Assembly: GCA_000482145.1 (NCBI GenBank)
Contig: AUXH01000020.1
Location: forward strand, 1 to 64,000
Direction: 5' to 3'
Length of the DNA stretch: 64,000 nucleotides
Source of the DNA: Strigomonas culicis
Lineage: Eukaryota; Euglenozoa; Kinetoplastea; Trypanosomatida; Trypanosomatidae
Below the pieces are notes generated by a model, which was not told the DNA's origin, did not search any database, and was given only the letters and a program-made list of their open reading frames with translations. Made by a program: the position numbers and the translations under genes. This document shows positions 8,854-18,104 of the stretch, in pieces. The stretch's first letter is position 1, and each line of letters begins with the position of its first letter.

Positions 8854-11800
8854 TCACTTGGACATTGCCATCGAGTTCACCGGTCGGCGCCCCTCCACGT
8901 TTTCACTCCCCGAGATCACCTGGACCTCTTCCCCGGAGGGGCTGCTCAAGAGCTCCCGAAACAGCTGCCGTCCCTCCGGCTGTGAGCAGACGGCGGGAGA
9001 TCCGCAGGAGACCACGCGCTGCGGCGAGCGATCCGACGTGGAGGTCCGCACACTGGACGGCGCGGTCGGTCCCTGGAAATGGGTGCGCGGGACACCCGGC
9101 AGCCCGCCCGTTAAGCTGACGCCCCCGTTGGCGTTGCTCACCGGCGCGTGGCTGTTGTTCCCGGTGCCGCTGGCCACGCCACTGACCGTCTGCTGCTGGC
9201 TGGGCGTCCCGCTCAAGGGGGCGAGCGACGTGCCGTTCGGGCTCATGACAAGGCCGTGCGCGAGCATCGTCGACGCGGCCCCACTCGTGGACGCGTTGTT
9301 CGCCGTGCTCGTGCTGCCGCCCCTGCTCGGCGGCCGGGGGGACACGATGGGGGACGGCACCCGCGCACCGAGTGCGGGCGCTACCTGGTACTTACGGTAG
9401 GACCGCGGCGTGCTGTGGGCGCCGAGCGGCGGGAACGGGCGCGCGATGGGAGTGCCCATCGTCGGGGACTGCAGGCCGCACTCCGAGCTCGCGTTGTTGG
9501 TGCTGCTCGTCATGTTGAAGGCGGCGAATTCGCCGCTGTCCTGCTCGCCGGCCGCGCTGTTCGCGCCGCGCTCGGACAGCATCTCGGGGTCGCGCAGCAC
9601 TTGTAGCGACGCGCGTCGAACACCCATCTGGTGGATGATCTCGGTGGACAGCCCCATCCACCGCTGGCGCTGCTCCTCCGTGTCGGTCGAAAACAGACTG
9701 ATGCGCCCGTCCACAAAGACAAGCGCAAACACAAAATGAGGATGCTCCCCAGGCTTCGATCCGCTAACGAGGCGGTTCGCGGACACAACGCTGGTACAGG
9801 CGCTCGATCGGCCGACTACCGCGATCATCTCGAAGCAGTCCAGGACGTCCTCATAGCGGCGGCCAATGAACTCTCCCTCCTCCATCTTTTTGGCGTTGAC
9901 CGCTTGCCGGATTTCGTAGCGCGCGGAGGGCGCCGTCGTATTCGACGAGCGGTCGTTCGTCACGAAGCTGAGGCGCAATCCACTCACAGCCATGTCGTCG
10001 TCCGAGGTGTAGACGCTGGTGCGCACAATCTGAATGTAACGCCGCTTCCAAATCTTCCCGCTATTCTCCTTGAGCAGCTGGCCCTCCAGCAGCACGGCCG
10101 CACCGCTGCCAGCGCCGTGTGGGTCTAGCACGCGCTCCTTCAGGCGGATATACGTGTAGTTTACCAGGTCCGCAAAGGTGTGATAGAGATCATGCAGCAC
10201 TCGCTCCTTCTCCTCCAGTGTCAGACGCAGCAAGCGGTGGACACAGCTAGTGGCAGGTAGTTCAGCGCGACTGAGCGACCCCTCCTGCGGCGAGGACACG
10301 ATGGAGTGCATGGGTGGCTCGGTGTACACGACTTCGACGAGATAGGACAGGGCCCGACGCATGAGGGGCATCGACAAGACCTCGAGCGAGGAGGGCCGCA
10401 GGTTCGGATCCGGATTCAGCAGCTGATCGAGCATATCGAACAGTTCCTTGTCGTATTGGCTACGGTTCCCGATCTCCTCCATGCGGTTCCGGAGGATCGC
10501 GTGCTTGATCTGGCCCTTTGAGTTACCCACGAAGGGTTTTTTCAACGTGAGCAGTTCATACAACACGACACCGACGGAAAACATATCAATTTTGTTATTG
10601 TAGTGTTGCCGACGCCAGACCTCTGGGGCCGTATAGTAAGGTGTGCCGCAGAGGGTGCCCTGAAGCATCTCTTCTGCATCCTCAAGAGGCTTCGAGTAGC
10701 CAAAGTCGGCAAGCTTGACAAACCCCGAAGAGCAAAGAAGGATATTTGCCGTTTTGATGTCACGGTGAATAATGCTTTTCACGTCGTGCAGGTAGTGTAC
10801 CGCCATAAGGATCTGACAGAAAATGGCCGCCAACTCACGCTGTCGGAAGGGCTGCTTTAGCTTGGCACGGTTCATCAGTTCCGAGCGGAGGTCACCATTG
10901 TTGCAGTACTCAAACTCCATCACGACACCAACGATACCCAACGACTCGTCACCCACGTCGAGCCCTTCGTTGGAGCTCGTGCTCGTCGTATCACTGTTGT
11001 CTGCATGTTGACTAGAAGGACTATTGCTGCCGGAGTCACTAACACTTTTCGAACGGGCGACGATGTCATCAATCCCTTTGTACATAAACGTGCCCTTCTC
11101 ACTTGTCAGAGGGGACTTGGTCGGGAGTGACAACCCCGTGTCCGACAACACCGCATCGCCTGTTTTGGTCGGTGAGCGCTGGAGTGATTTGAAGGTGGAC
11201 GCATCGTACGGTGAATCCACGTCGCGCTCCCGCCCCGGCTTTACAACGTCGGTGGCTTTGGACGGTGTCGTAATCTCTAGAGCAAAGGTCTTCGGTTCAT
11301 TGCGGTTGAGCGACAGCAAAGGCGACAGGCGATGGTCCGCCGTGCGCGGCGGAACGCCACAGCCGTCAAAGCTTCGCGTCGATAATCGGTTGTTGGAGAC
11401 AGAGACAGAGATGGAACCCGTCCCACCTAGCGCCACCGGCAGAAGCGCATTCATGTCCACTTGAAGACTTGAAGAGCGGCGGTGTGTGTTGCCGTGCGCG
11501 CCGTCGTCGCTCGGGAGCGAATTGAAGCTGTCCTCCGGCTTGAAGTTACTGTCGCAACCACTGCTCGCTTTATCGACGCGCTTCGCGACAAGTACGGAGA
11601 AGATGCGGAGCACATTAAAGTGATCGCAGCTGCTGAGGAGCTCCACTTCTCGCTCCGCACATCGCAGGCGCGCCATGCGCAGACCGGCATTCCGTTGAGA
11701 GAAGGAGTCAATGTACTTGAGGGCGAACGACTTGCACTGCGTCGTGTACTTGGCAGTGTTCGCATAGACCTCCACGACAGTGCCAGGCTCTCCGGAGGAC

Positions 11801-12273
11801 TGCGTGCTCATTAAAACGATGCTGGTGGCGTTCTCCGAAAAGGGCACCGGCGTGGCACGGTTCATGAAGGGCGTGGGCATCGTCAGGTGGTTCTCCGCGA
11901 AGAGAACGGGGCCGCTGACGCCGTTGCCCAGCACCCGCACGATGATTGCGCGCGCCGCATGTAAGTAGGCATGATTGGAGGGCGACAGGAGCCCCATCAC
12001 CGTGTGGGATACGGAGCCACGCGACGAGAAGAGCGTCTCCGGAACGTCGCCGCTCTTCCGCACGAACAAGCTACTCACGGAGTCAGAGAGGTGATAGCAC
12101 GGGAAGAAATAAATGAGACGGGAAAGCCGCTCACGTAATACGATGGCGCGGTGATCTCCGTGCGACTCTGTCGTAGACTGGCTAAACACTGAATTCGCGT
12201 GTTGGTTATCGGCTCTAGACGCGGGTGACGTGCTGTTGCTGGAACGTGCCGACAAATCTAGCGAATTTTCCAT
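8854..12273 (-). CDS. Large divergent NEK-PH kinase with insertions in the kinase fold
   Basis: 1139 aa from the ATG at 12273 (the codon before is GTG). The kinase domain starts near residue 112 (GNGVSG loop 117-122), but the ATP lysine in FALK is only at about 186, so about 45 extra residues lie between the glycine loop and beta3. A second, Ser/Thr-rich insertion of about 210 residues (about 234-444) separates the IFSVLVAKR strand from the hinge strand VVMEFEYC. Past it the domain is canonical: HRD (503-505), DFG (523-525), GTPYY and APE (549-551). A PH-like domain follows (GQLLKENSGKIWKRRY to EQRQRWMGL) and then about 220 residues of disordered Ser/Pro/Gly-rich tail. Same family and order as the three smaller kinases next to it, so it is a diverged array member. 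The inserts probably carry regulatory phosphosites (inference). Confidence 0.9.
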   Translation of the reverse strand: MENSLDLSARSSNSTSPASRADNQHANSVFSQSTTESHGDHRAIVLRERLSRLIYFFPCYHLSDSVSSLFVRKSGDVPETLFSSRGSVSHTVMGLLSPSNHAYLHAARAIIVRVLGNGVSGPVLFAENHLTMPTPFMNRATPVPFSENATSIVLMSTQSSGEPGTVVEVYANTAKYTTQCKSFALKYIDSFSQRNAGLRMARLRCAEREVELLSSCDHFNVLRIFSVLVAKRVDKASSGCDSNFKPEDSFNSLPSDDGAHGNTHRRSSSLQVDMNALLPVALGGTGSISVSVSNNRLSTRSFDGCGVPPRTADHRLSPLLSLNRNEPKTFALEITTPSKATDVVKPGRERDVDSPYDASTFKSLQRSPTKTGDAVLSDTGLSLPTKSPLTSEKGTFMYKGIDDIVARSKSVSDSGSNSPSSQHADNSDTTSTSSNEGLDVGDESLGIVGVVMEFEYCNNGDLRSELMNRAKLKQPFRQRELAAIFCQILMAVHYLHDVKSIIHRDIKTANILLCSSGFVKLADFGYSKPLEDAEEMLQGTLCGTPYYTAPEVWRRQHYNNKIDMFSVGVVLYELLTLKKPFVGNSKGQIKHAILRNRMEEIGNRSQYDKELFDMLDQLLNPDPNLRPSSLEVLSMPLMRRALSYLVEVVYTEPPMHSIVSSPQEGSLSRAELPATSCVHRLLRLTLEEKERVLHDLYHTFADLVNYTYIRLKERVLDPHGAGSGAAVLLEGQLLKENSGKIWKRRYIQIVRTSVYTSDDDMAVSGLRLSFVTNDRSSNTTAPSARYEIRQAVNAKKMEEGEFIGRRYEDVLDCFEMIAVVGRSSACTSVVSANRLVSGSKPGEHPHFVFALVFVDGRISLFSTDTEEQRQRWMGLSTEIIHQMGVRRASLQVLRDPEMLSERGANSAAGEQDSGEFAAFNMTSSTNNASSECGLQSPTMGTPIARPFPPLGAHSTPRSYRKYQVAPALGARVPSPIVSPRPPSRGGSTSTANNASTSGAASTMLAHGLVMSPNGTSLAPLSGTPSQQQTVSGVASGTGNNSHAPVSNANGGVSLTGGLPGVPRTHFQGPTAPSSVRTSTSDRSPQRVVSCGSPAVCSQPEGRQLFRELLSSPSGEEVQVISGSENVEGRRPVNSMAMSK

Positions 12274-12938
12274 CACTCCAAGGGTGTATTATATATATAC
12301 TTTAAGAAAAAAAAAGAAGCAATAGTGGAAACTACTACCACTTGTTTGTATTATTATGATATGTTAATGCGTGTATTGTTTCAGCTTTGATATTTTTGTT
12401 TGTTCGTTTGTTTGCGTCCTTGCTGAGTATTTACTAACCCTAATTAACAAAGGGATACGAAAAAGCCAAAACAGAACAACACAAAAAAAGGTAACCACCA
12501 CCCGCAGTTTGCAAGCTGAGCTTATCAAAAGCGAAAAAAAAAACACTCGAAGCTCAATAAGAAAGGGGGGTGGGGGGAAGAGTTAAAAGCAAAAAGTATG
12601 CGCTTGCCGGTATGGTGGCTAGAAAGGGAAAAAGGGAAACACTTTTTGCTTGGAGGTCCCTCACCAATCGTTAGACCACGAAAAAAAAAAAAACTACAAA
12701 AAATAATAACTGCTGAAGAAAGAAGCGGAGGGAAAGAATGAAAGATTAATACGGAGCCTTCACAAAAAGGTGTAAGAACACCGTTACACTCTTGTAACAC
12801 GAAATGGGAGCAGTAGAACGGGTTATAAAGGCAATTACAAGAGAAATATGTGTATATAACAATAACAAAAAGGTGCAGTTAAACAAAGAAGTACATATGA
12901 AATGGAAAAGTATAAAGTATAGTTCACAGACATTTCAG
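12274..12938. other. AT-rich intergenic region
   Basis: 665 nt without a gene. Short TA run near 12290-12299, plus-strand A/G-rich stretches at 12305-12320 and 12520-12600 (pyrimidine-rich on the transcribed strand), and a GGGGTGGGGGG tract near 12567-12577. Nothing else recognised. Confidence 0.65.
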
Positions 12939-15275
12939 TTAAGGCAGCGCTCTCTCCGTTCGTGATGCCGCATTGATTTGATCCTCAAAATTATTGAGAA
13001 TGGTGCCGTATCTCGCCTTCGCGGTAGCGAGAAAGACGCTCTTCTCCCTGCCGGCCACCGCGACGCGCTGGCGCAGCATGGCCTTTTCACTGCCGAAGTC
13101 GGCGACGGTGAGCAGCACCGGGCGCCGGTGCCGCTGCTTGCGGAGCCACGTTTCCCAGAAGAGGCACATGATGCCCACAAAGTACTCGCAGCAGGTGAAC
13201 ACCACGGGCGCCCGCTGCCGCAGCCGCTGCTCCGCCGGGGTCGGCTTGCAGTAGGCCGGCATCGCCAGCGCCTCCACGGGGGCCTGGATGTGCTGCAGCG
13301 ACGCGGCCGTCTTCTCGCCCTCGAGGTCGACCATCGATTGGATGAGCATAGGCGTGCTGGACGTGTCCGTGGTCAGGTCACAGTCGTACCGCGCGACCGC
13401 CTTCTGCAGGAGGCCGAGGTTCAGCGCATCCAGCGTCACTGCCGTGAAGTTGAACGCGATGAGCACAAACGGCAGTCGGGAGAGATCCTCCTTCTCCTTC
13501 TTCGCGCTCGTGTCGGCCGCCGGCCGCGGGGGGTGGCACGCCGCCCACACCTTCTGCGCGAGCAGCGGGTAGTAGTCGATCAGAAACAGCGTCGTGAGGA
13601 GCGCCACGATGCCCGACTCGCGCAGGTCGGTGGCGGGGTTCGTGCCCTGAAACCCGACGCGGTCCCAGTCCACCGCGTCGGTCGGCAGCGGCGCGTCCGG
13701 CGGATGGTCGGCACGCGGCGACACAACCGAGTCCATGCTCGCCCCCACGCTCACGGGCGCGCTCTCCGTGTACAGGAGCGCCGACCCGCGGCCCGCCCGC
13801 GCCTCGCGCCGCCGCCACCACGGCGTGTACACGCCCGCCGACGGCACGAAGCTGCCGCCGGGCGTCGACGTGAGCGCGTGGTACAGCGTGAAGAGGATGC
13901 GCCGGTGCGTCAGGTTGCCGTGATTGAACGGGCACTTTTTCATGGCCTCCAAGAAGGCGGCGTCCTCCTCCATGTGAGGCGCGGCCTTCGGACGTACCGT
14001 CTCAACCGCGGCGGCCGCCGGCGCCACCGGGGCCGCGCCGGTCTCCTCCGTCGCGGACCGCTTGCGGTCGGCCACACCGTTCGAGGAGGCCTTGCCGCAG
14101 CACCCGAAGAGCGCAAAGAGCTCCTTTTTCTTCCCGTGGTGTGGTACCTGCGGCGGCGGGCGCAGCCGCGTCGCCCGCGTCCGCGAGTCTCGCGTCACGG
14201 AGGCGTGGGGCAGGTAGGCCTCGTAGCTCTTCCTGTCCCGCTTCAGGAGGAGCACCGCCTCCCAGAAGCTGATCGGGTACAGCGCCTGCGCCGTTCCACT
14301 CGCACCCTCCTGCTTGGCGAGCACCTCGTCCATCTTCGTGTTGGCGACGTCCCACTCATCCTCCACAACGTTTGCGGGCTCGCCGGGGGGGCTGTTCTTC
14401 TTCTGGTTTCGGTTGTCCCTGCCCTTGGCACTCTCCTTGAAGTGGAAACTAGAGAGCACATCCGACGCGTCCGTGATGAGGTCGTCCTTGGTCTGCATGT
14501 CGCCCTCGTGGGGCGAGTCGCCGGCCGCATGCCCGTTCGCGCCGGAGGCGACGCCGGTCGGGTCTCGCACGAACTCCGGGCGCGCGGACGGATGTGCGAT
14601 GCCGCACTCGCTATATTCGTCGTCCCCACCCCCTCGCAGGGCGGCTTTCCCCTCGCCGCCGCAGGGCGATGCCTCCAGAGCCGTGGCGGCCGCGGAGGGC
14701 GGCGCCACTTGCGGCGGCTGCGGCGCTGGCGGTGGAACGCTCGGCTCCGTCGCCTCATATGCGTCGTCGTCCTCGCTGGAGGAGGATACGCTAATACTGC
14801 CTTCGATGAGCTCCTCTTTTAATCGCGCGGTCGAGACCGCTTTCGACGATCTACGCAGCGAGACCATCGCACTGACAGTCTCATTTGTCGTCACAGAGCT
14901 ACTCAGATGTGGTGGCCGACAGTCCTCGATGTCTGGAAACTCGTCGTCCTCTACCTTCACCGGAAGCGGTGTTGCCAACTGTTCCACTTTGGACTTAGGT
15001 GCACTCACCACACTCGCGGTTACATTTTTGGTGGTGTTCGTGGTCGTCGCCGTGGCGGTAAGCTTGGCGCCGTTCGTCTTCCCAGTGTCGTTCAACCTCA
15101 TCGGCGGATGATGACCATTGACGTCTTGAAAAGCATCACCGTCATTGGCATTGTGGTTTGTTACCGACTCGGCACCGGACACGGGCTCATGCTCAGCCGT
15201 CTCCTTCACTAAGTCTTCCTTGTGGAGGCGACCATATTTTTTGAAAACAGGATTTCCTTGCAGCTTTGATGACAT
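12939..15275 (-). CDS. ELMO-domain protein with long disordered N-terminus
   Basis: 778 aa from the ATG at 15275 (an upstream in-frame ATG at 15308 adds 11 residues; the MSSKLQGNPV start is preferred but not proven). Residues 1-440 are low complexity, acidic and Ser/Pro-rich. From about 440 there is an ELMO/CED-12 domain: helices around HRRILFTLYHALT, the signature DWDRVGFQGTNPATDLRESG (about 536-555), then hydrophobic helices (VALLTTLFLIDYYPLLAQ, FVLIAFNFTAVTLDALNLG). An insertion of about 65 residues sits between the first helix and the signature. ELMO-domain proteins act as GAPs for Arf-family GTPases (ELMOD type) or as Rac-GEF partners (ELMO with DOCK). No DOCK-type companion is seen here, so an Arf/Arl GAP role is the more likely inference. 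Whether the ELMOD catalytic arginine is present should be checked by alignment. Confidence 0.82.
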   Translation of the reverse strand: MSSKLQGNPVFKKYGRLHKEDLVKETAEHEPVSGAESVTNHNANDGDAFQDVNGHHPPMRLNDTGKTNGAKLTATATTTNTTKNVTASVVSAPKSKVEQLATPLPVKVEDDEFPDIEDCRPPHLSSSVTTNETVSAMVSLRRSSKAVSTARLKEELIEGSISVSSSSEDDDAYEATEPSVPPPAPQPPQVAPPSAAATALEASPCGGEGKAALRGGGDDEYSECGIAHPSARPEFVRDPTGVASGANGHAAGDSPHEGDMQTKDDLITDASDVLSSFHFKESAKGRDNRNQKKNSPPGEPANVVEDEWDVANTKMDEVLAKQEGASGTAQALYPISFWEAVLLLKRDRKSYEAYLPHASVTRDSRTRATRLRPPPQVPHHGKKKELFALFGCCGKASSNGVADRKRSATEETGAAPVAPAAAAVETVRPKAAPHMEEDAAFLEAMKKCPFNHGNLTHRRILFTLYHALTSTPGGSFVPSAGVYTPWWRRREARAGRGSALLYTESAPVSVGASMDSVVSPRADHPPDAPLPTDAVDWDRVGFQGTNPATDLRESGIVALLTTLFLIDYYPLLAQKVWAACHPPRPAADTSAKKEKEDLSRLPFVLIAFNFTAVTLDALNLGLLQKAVARYDCDLTTDTSSTPMLIQSMVDLEGEKTAASLQHIQAPVEALAMPAYCKPTPAEQRLRQRAPVVFTCCEYFVGIMCLFWETWLRKQRHRRPVLLTVADFGSEKAMLRQRVAVAGREKSVFLATAKARYGTILNNFEDQINAASRTERALP

Positions 15276-15819
15276 TCTATATTTATAGCTTCTTGCTTTC
15301 TTACACACAGTGTATTTCAGGCTGTAGTTTTTCTACTGCTCCGTCTCCTGTTTTGTTATAATGGTGCCTTTCTCTAAAAATCTACAAGAAAATATAAGGA
15401 AAAAGGAGCAAAAAAAAAAGGTAAAAGTACAGTATAGCAAAAAAGAAAAAAAAATACGTGTAAAAATGGAGGAAAATGAAAACAGAGAAGCAAATAATTG
15501 ATAAGAGATCAATTATGCTGCTTCTATTTGCATGTACGAAAAACACTTCGGAAGAAAGGGAACAACAAAAGAGGGAACAAGAGAAATTGGAATTGAAAGA
15601 GACAATTACAGAAGCACAGGACTGGTTCTATGCATAGCTTAACAAGAAAAACGGGTGGACATTTCTTTTTAGTTACAACGGATGAAATGGAATATCTACG
15701 AAATATACCTCGTGTTTTCTATTTATGAAATAATGATCTAGAATCTAATTAGACAAGAAAAAAAAAAAACAGCGTACAGCTGCGCAGGAGAACTCGCGAT
15801 GGGACGCTGATGAGAGCGT
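15276..15819. other. AT-rich intergenic region
   Basis: 544 nt without a gene. Plus-strand A-rich runs at 15411-15420, 15440-15455 and 15759-15770 (pyrimidine tracts on the transcribed strand). No repeats or RNA gene recognised. Confidence 0.65.
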
Positions 15820-17835
15820 TTACAGCAGTAGCTGCAGGCGCGCGCTTGGCTTCTCCATCGGAGCCTCCTTCTTTTCCTCTTCCGTCCGAAGAGTATCCCA
15901 CGCACTTTTCGTCACCACAGCTGTGCGATTGGTTTTCGTGGGTGGCGACCAGGAGAGCTGCAAGCTGCCGCCGGTGGCCGGCGTCGGAGCCGGTGCCTGC
16001 GCGTCACTCCGCGCCCGCTTGCGGTCCGCCACCGTCTCCAGCGGCTGTAAGAGATGCGAGGGCATCACACTGTGCGCCTCGGTCCGACGTGTGCTGCCTA
16101 TCTGGAACTCCTGAAGAGACAGCTTCGCGCTCTCCCCTCGCGGAACGTTCGGGTTCACAGCGGCTAGGGGCGCTGTCTTGCTGCCAGCGCGGTCAGCCGC
16201 CACGTTCAGCGGCTGCAGGGACAGGTTAAATGCCGGTGAAGAGGAGGGGCAAGCGCGCGCCTCCACGTTCAGCTCCACCGGCGCACTACGCGCGGCGGAA
16301 GCGGTGGCGGTGGGTTCCTCTGCTATTGGAGCCACCTTTTCCATCTTGGTCGAGTGCTGTTGCTCTTCCGTCTCCGTTGCTATCTCTTCGGCTGTATTCG
16401 GAGGCTCGGCCTCATCCGCCACGTCGTCCACATCGAGGAGGTCGCGCACGCGGCGGGCCGTGCGCAGGCTCCCCAGTGCCGCGAACACCGCCTCGTACTC
16501 CTTCAGAGCTGCCTCGTTCTCCACCTGGCCGGGGAGCAGGCAGAAGTGCGCCATGCGGCCCGGCTCCTTGCTGAGCTTGTGCTGCAGCACGCGCTTGGCG
16601 GCCGTCAGCTTATCGAGCGTCGACTCCGTGAGGTCCGTCATGGAGGCGCACGTGCGCTGCACCGCGTCCACGACCTCCATCAGCGTCACCGGGTGCAGTC
16701 CCGCGATGAGGCCGTCGAGGGACGTGAAACTGCACCGCAGCGACTCCGACAGCGCGGCGCTCACGTGCACCAGCTGCTGCATCTCCTGCCGCATGTCCGT
16801 CGCGTGCACGAGCAGCCCGTCCAGCAGGCTCTGCTCGCGCGCCTGCAGAAGGCGGTGCAGCGCCGCAAAGCTGTCCTGGATCTCCTTTTCCACCTGCGCG
16901 ACGCACGTCTTGTGCACGGGCAGCAGCGAGGCGAGCGCGTCGTGGACCCGCATGGAGGCCTCCGACTTCACGTTCAACTCCGTGGCGATGGAGTGCATCT
17001 GGCTCTTTGTGTCGCTCGCGATGTCGGCCAGGGGGACCACGTCGTGGCCCTTGTGGATGCCGCCAAAGCAACACGTCACACACACGCTGCTGGCGCACGT
17101 CTGGCAGTACAGCTCGAGGTTCTGGCCACCGTGGGTAGGGCAGCACCGCTTGGCGTGGTCCGCCTTGCGCACCTGATCCATGTGGACCACTTCGTGTGTC
17201 TTGAACATCCCCTTCGAGTGCGTGGCCGCGCGGCACTCCTCGCAGAGCGCAAAGTTGCACTGCAGGCACATGAGCAGAGGGCTCTTCGTCTCCTCGCAGA
17301 CGCCACATGTCCTCGGCCTCGCCGGCGCCGCTGCATCGCTCGCGCCAGAGAGCCGCTGGTTGGCGAGCGGCAGCAGGGCCGTCTCCTTCGGACCCCCGAC
17401 GGGGTGCAACTCCTTCTGAAAAGCAATGTCCTTGCGGGAGAGCGCCAGGTCACAGAGGGGGCAGTGCACCCCACTCGAGGAGTGCACCTCGCACTCGACC
17501 ACGGGCAGCCACCGGCGCACGCAGTCTTGGCAGGCGACGCAGGAGAGGCCCGTCTTGGGACTCGCCTCGTGCAAAAGAACGGGCTGCGCCGTATCGCAGG
17601 AGAGGCACAGCGGGCACAGCACGTGCGGCAGCACGTCTCCAGCCGTGAGCGGCTCCTGGCCTGGCGCGATCCACTCCTCGGAGAGCCGCACCCCCTCCGC
17701 CTCCTCCGCCGGTACGGTGTCTCCGGGCGGAGAGAGGTGGCTGAGGCCGGACGCGCCGTCCGTTTCCTGCGCCTTCTCAAGCTCGTGGGGCTCCTTCGCC
17801 AGTTTCGTGGAGCGACGACCGCTTTTTCTGGCCAT
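15820..17835 (-). CDS. TRIM-like protein: RING, two B-boxes, coiled coil
   Basis: 671 aa, ATG at 17835. Residues about 74-128 form a RING-like cysteine array (CPLC at 74-77, CVAC and CQDC near 99-105, CPLC at 125-128). A first B-box-like zinc finger lies at about 177-218 (CGVC, CLQC, CEEC, H/H pair) and a second at about 231-270 (CCPTH, CQTC, CVTC, HKGH). A helical coiled-coil region follows to about 420. This RING-B-box-B-box-coiled-coil order is that of TRIM E3 ubiquitin ligases. The C-terminal 250 residues are Ala/Glu/Ser-rich and disordered, with no SPRY, NHL or other TRIM C-terminal domain visible. Ubiquitin ligase activity is inferred from architecture; the RING spacing is loose (a long insertion between the second pair and the last CxxC), so it may be a structural scaffold instead. 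Confidence 0.78.
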   Translation of the reverse strand: MARKSGRRSTKLAKEPHELEKAQETDGASGLSHLSPPGDTVPAEEAEGVRLSEEWIAPGQEPLTAGDVLPHVLCPLCLSCDTAQPVLLHEASPKTGLSCVACQDCVRRWLPVVECEVHSSSGVHCPLCDLALSRKDIAFQKELHPVGGPKETALLPLANQRLSGASDAAAPARPRTCGVCEETKSPLLMCLQCNFALCEECRAATHSKGMFKTHEVVHMDQVRKADHAKRCCPTHGGQNLELYCQTCASSVCVTCCFGGIHKGHDVVPLADIASDTKSQMHSIATELNVKSEASMRVHDALASLLPVHKTCVAQVEKEIQDSFAALHRLLQAREQSLLDGLLVHATDMRQEMQQLVHVSAALSESLRCSFTSLDGLIAGLHPVTLMEVVDAVQRTCASMTDLTESTLDKLTAAKRVLQHKLSKEPGRMAHFCLLPGQVENEAALKEYEAVFAALGSLRTARRVRDLLDVDDVADEAEPPNTAEEIATETEEQQHSTKMEKVAPIAEEPTATASAARSAPVELNVEARACPSSSPAFNLSLQPLNVAADRAGSKTAPLAAVNPNVPRGESAKLSLQEFQIGSTRRTEAHSVMPSHLLQPLETVADRKRARSDAQAPAPTPATGGSLQLSWSPPTKTNRTAVVTKSAWDTLRTEEEKKEAPMEKPSARLQLLL

Positions 17836-18104
17836 AAGGGAGGCTACGTACGATGGGTGTAAATATGCCTCGTAGAGGTGTGTCTATATCAAACAAGAAG
17901 TAACTCTTCTTCCTTCTACTAGAAGTTCCAAGACAACAGCGGAACACAAGGAAGAAGGAGAGAGGGGAAGAGAGCCAACGGTAGACGCAGAAAAAGCAAT
18001 CAATTGAAGAAGCAAGAAGAGGAAGAAACAAACCTCTAAGAAGTGAAACAAAACCAATGTTGTTATGATCCTACTGATCATGACAATCATTACATGGCGC
18101 CGCT

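Noticed and set aside
12978..14822. 614-codon plus-strand open frame opposite the ELMO gene
   Set aside because: Antisense shadow of a GC-rich gene: Arg/His/Leu/Gly-rich composition, no domain, and opposite to the transcription direction of the whole window.
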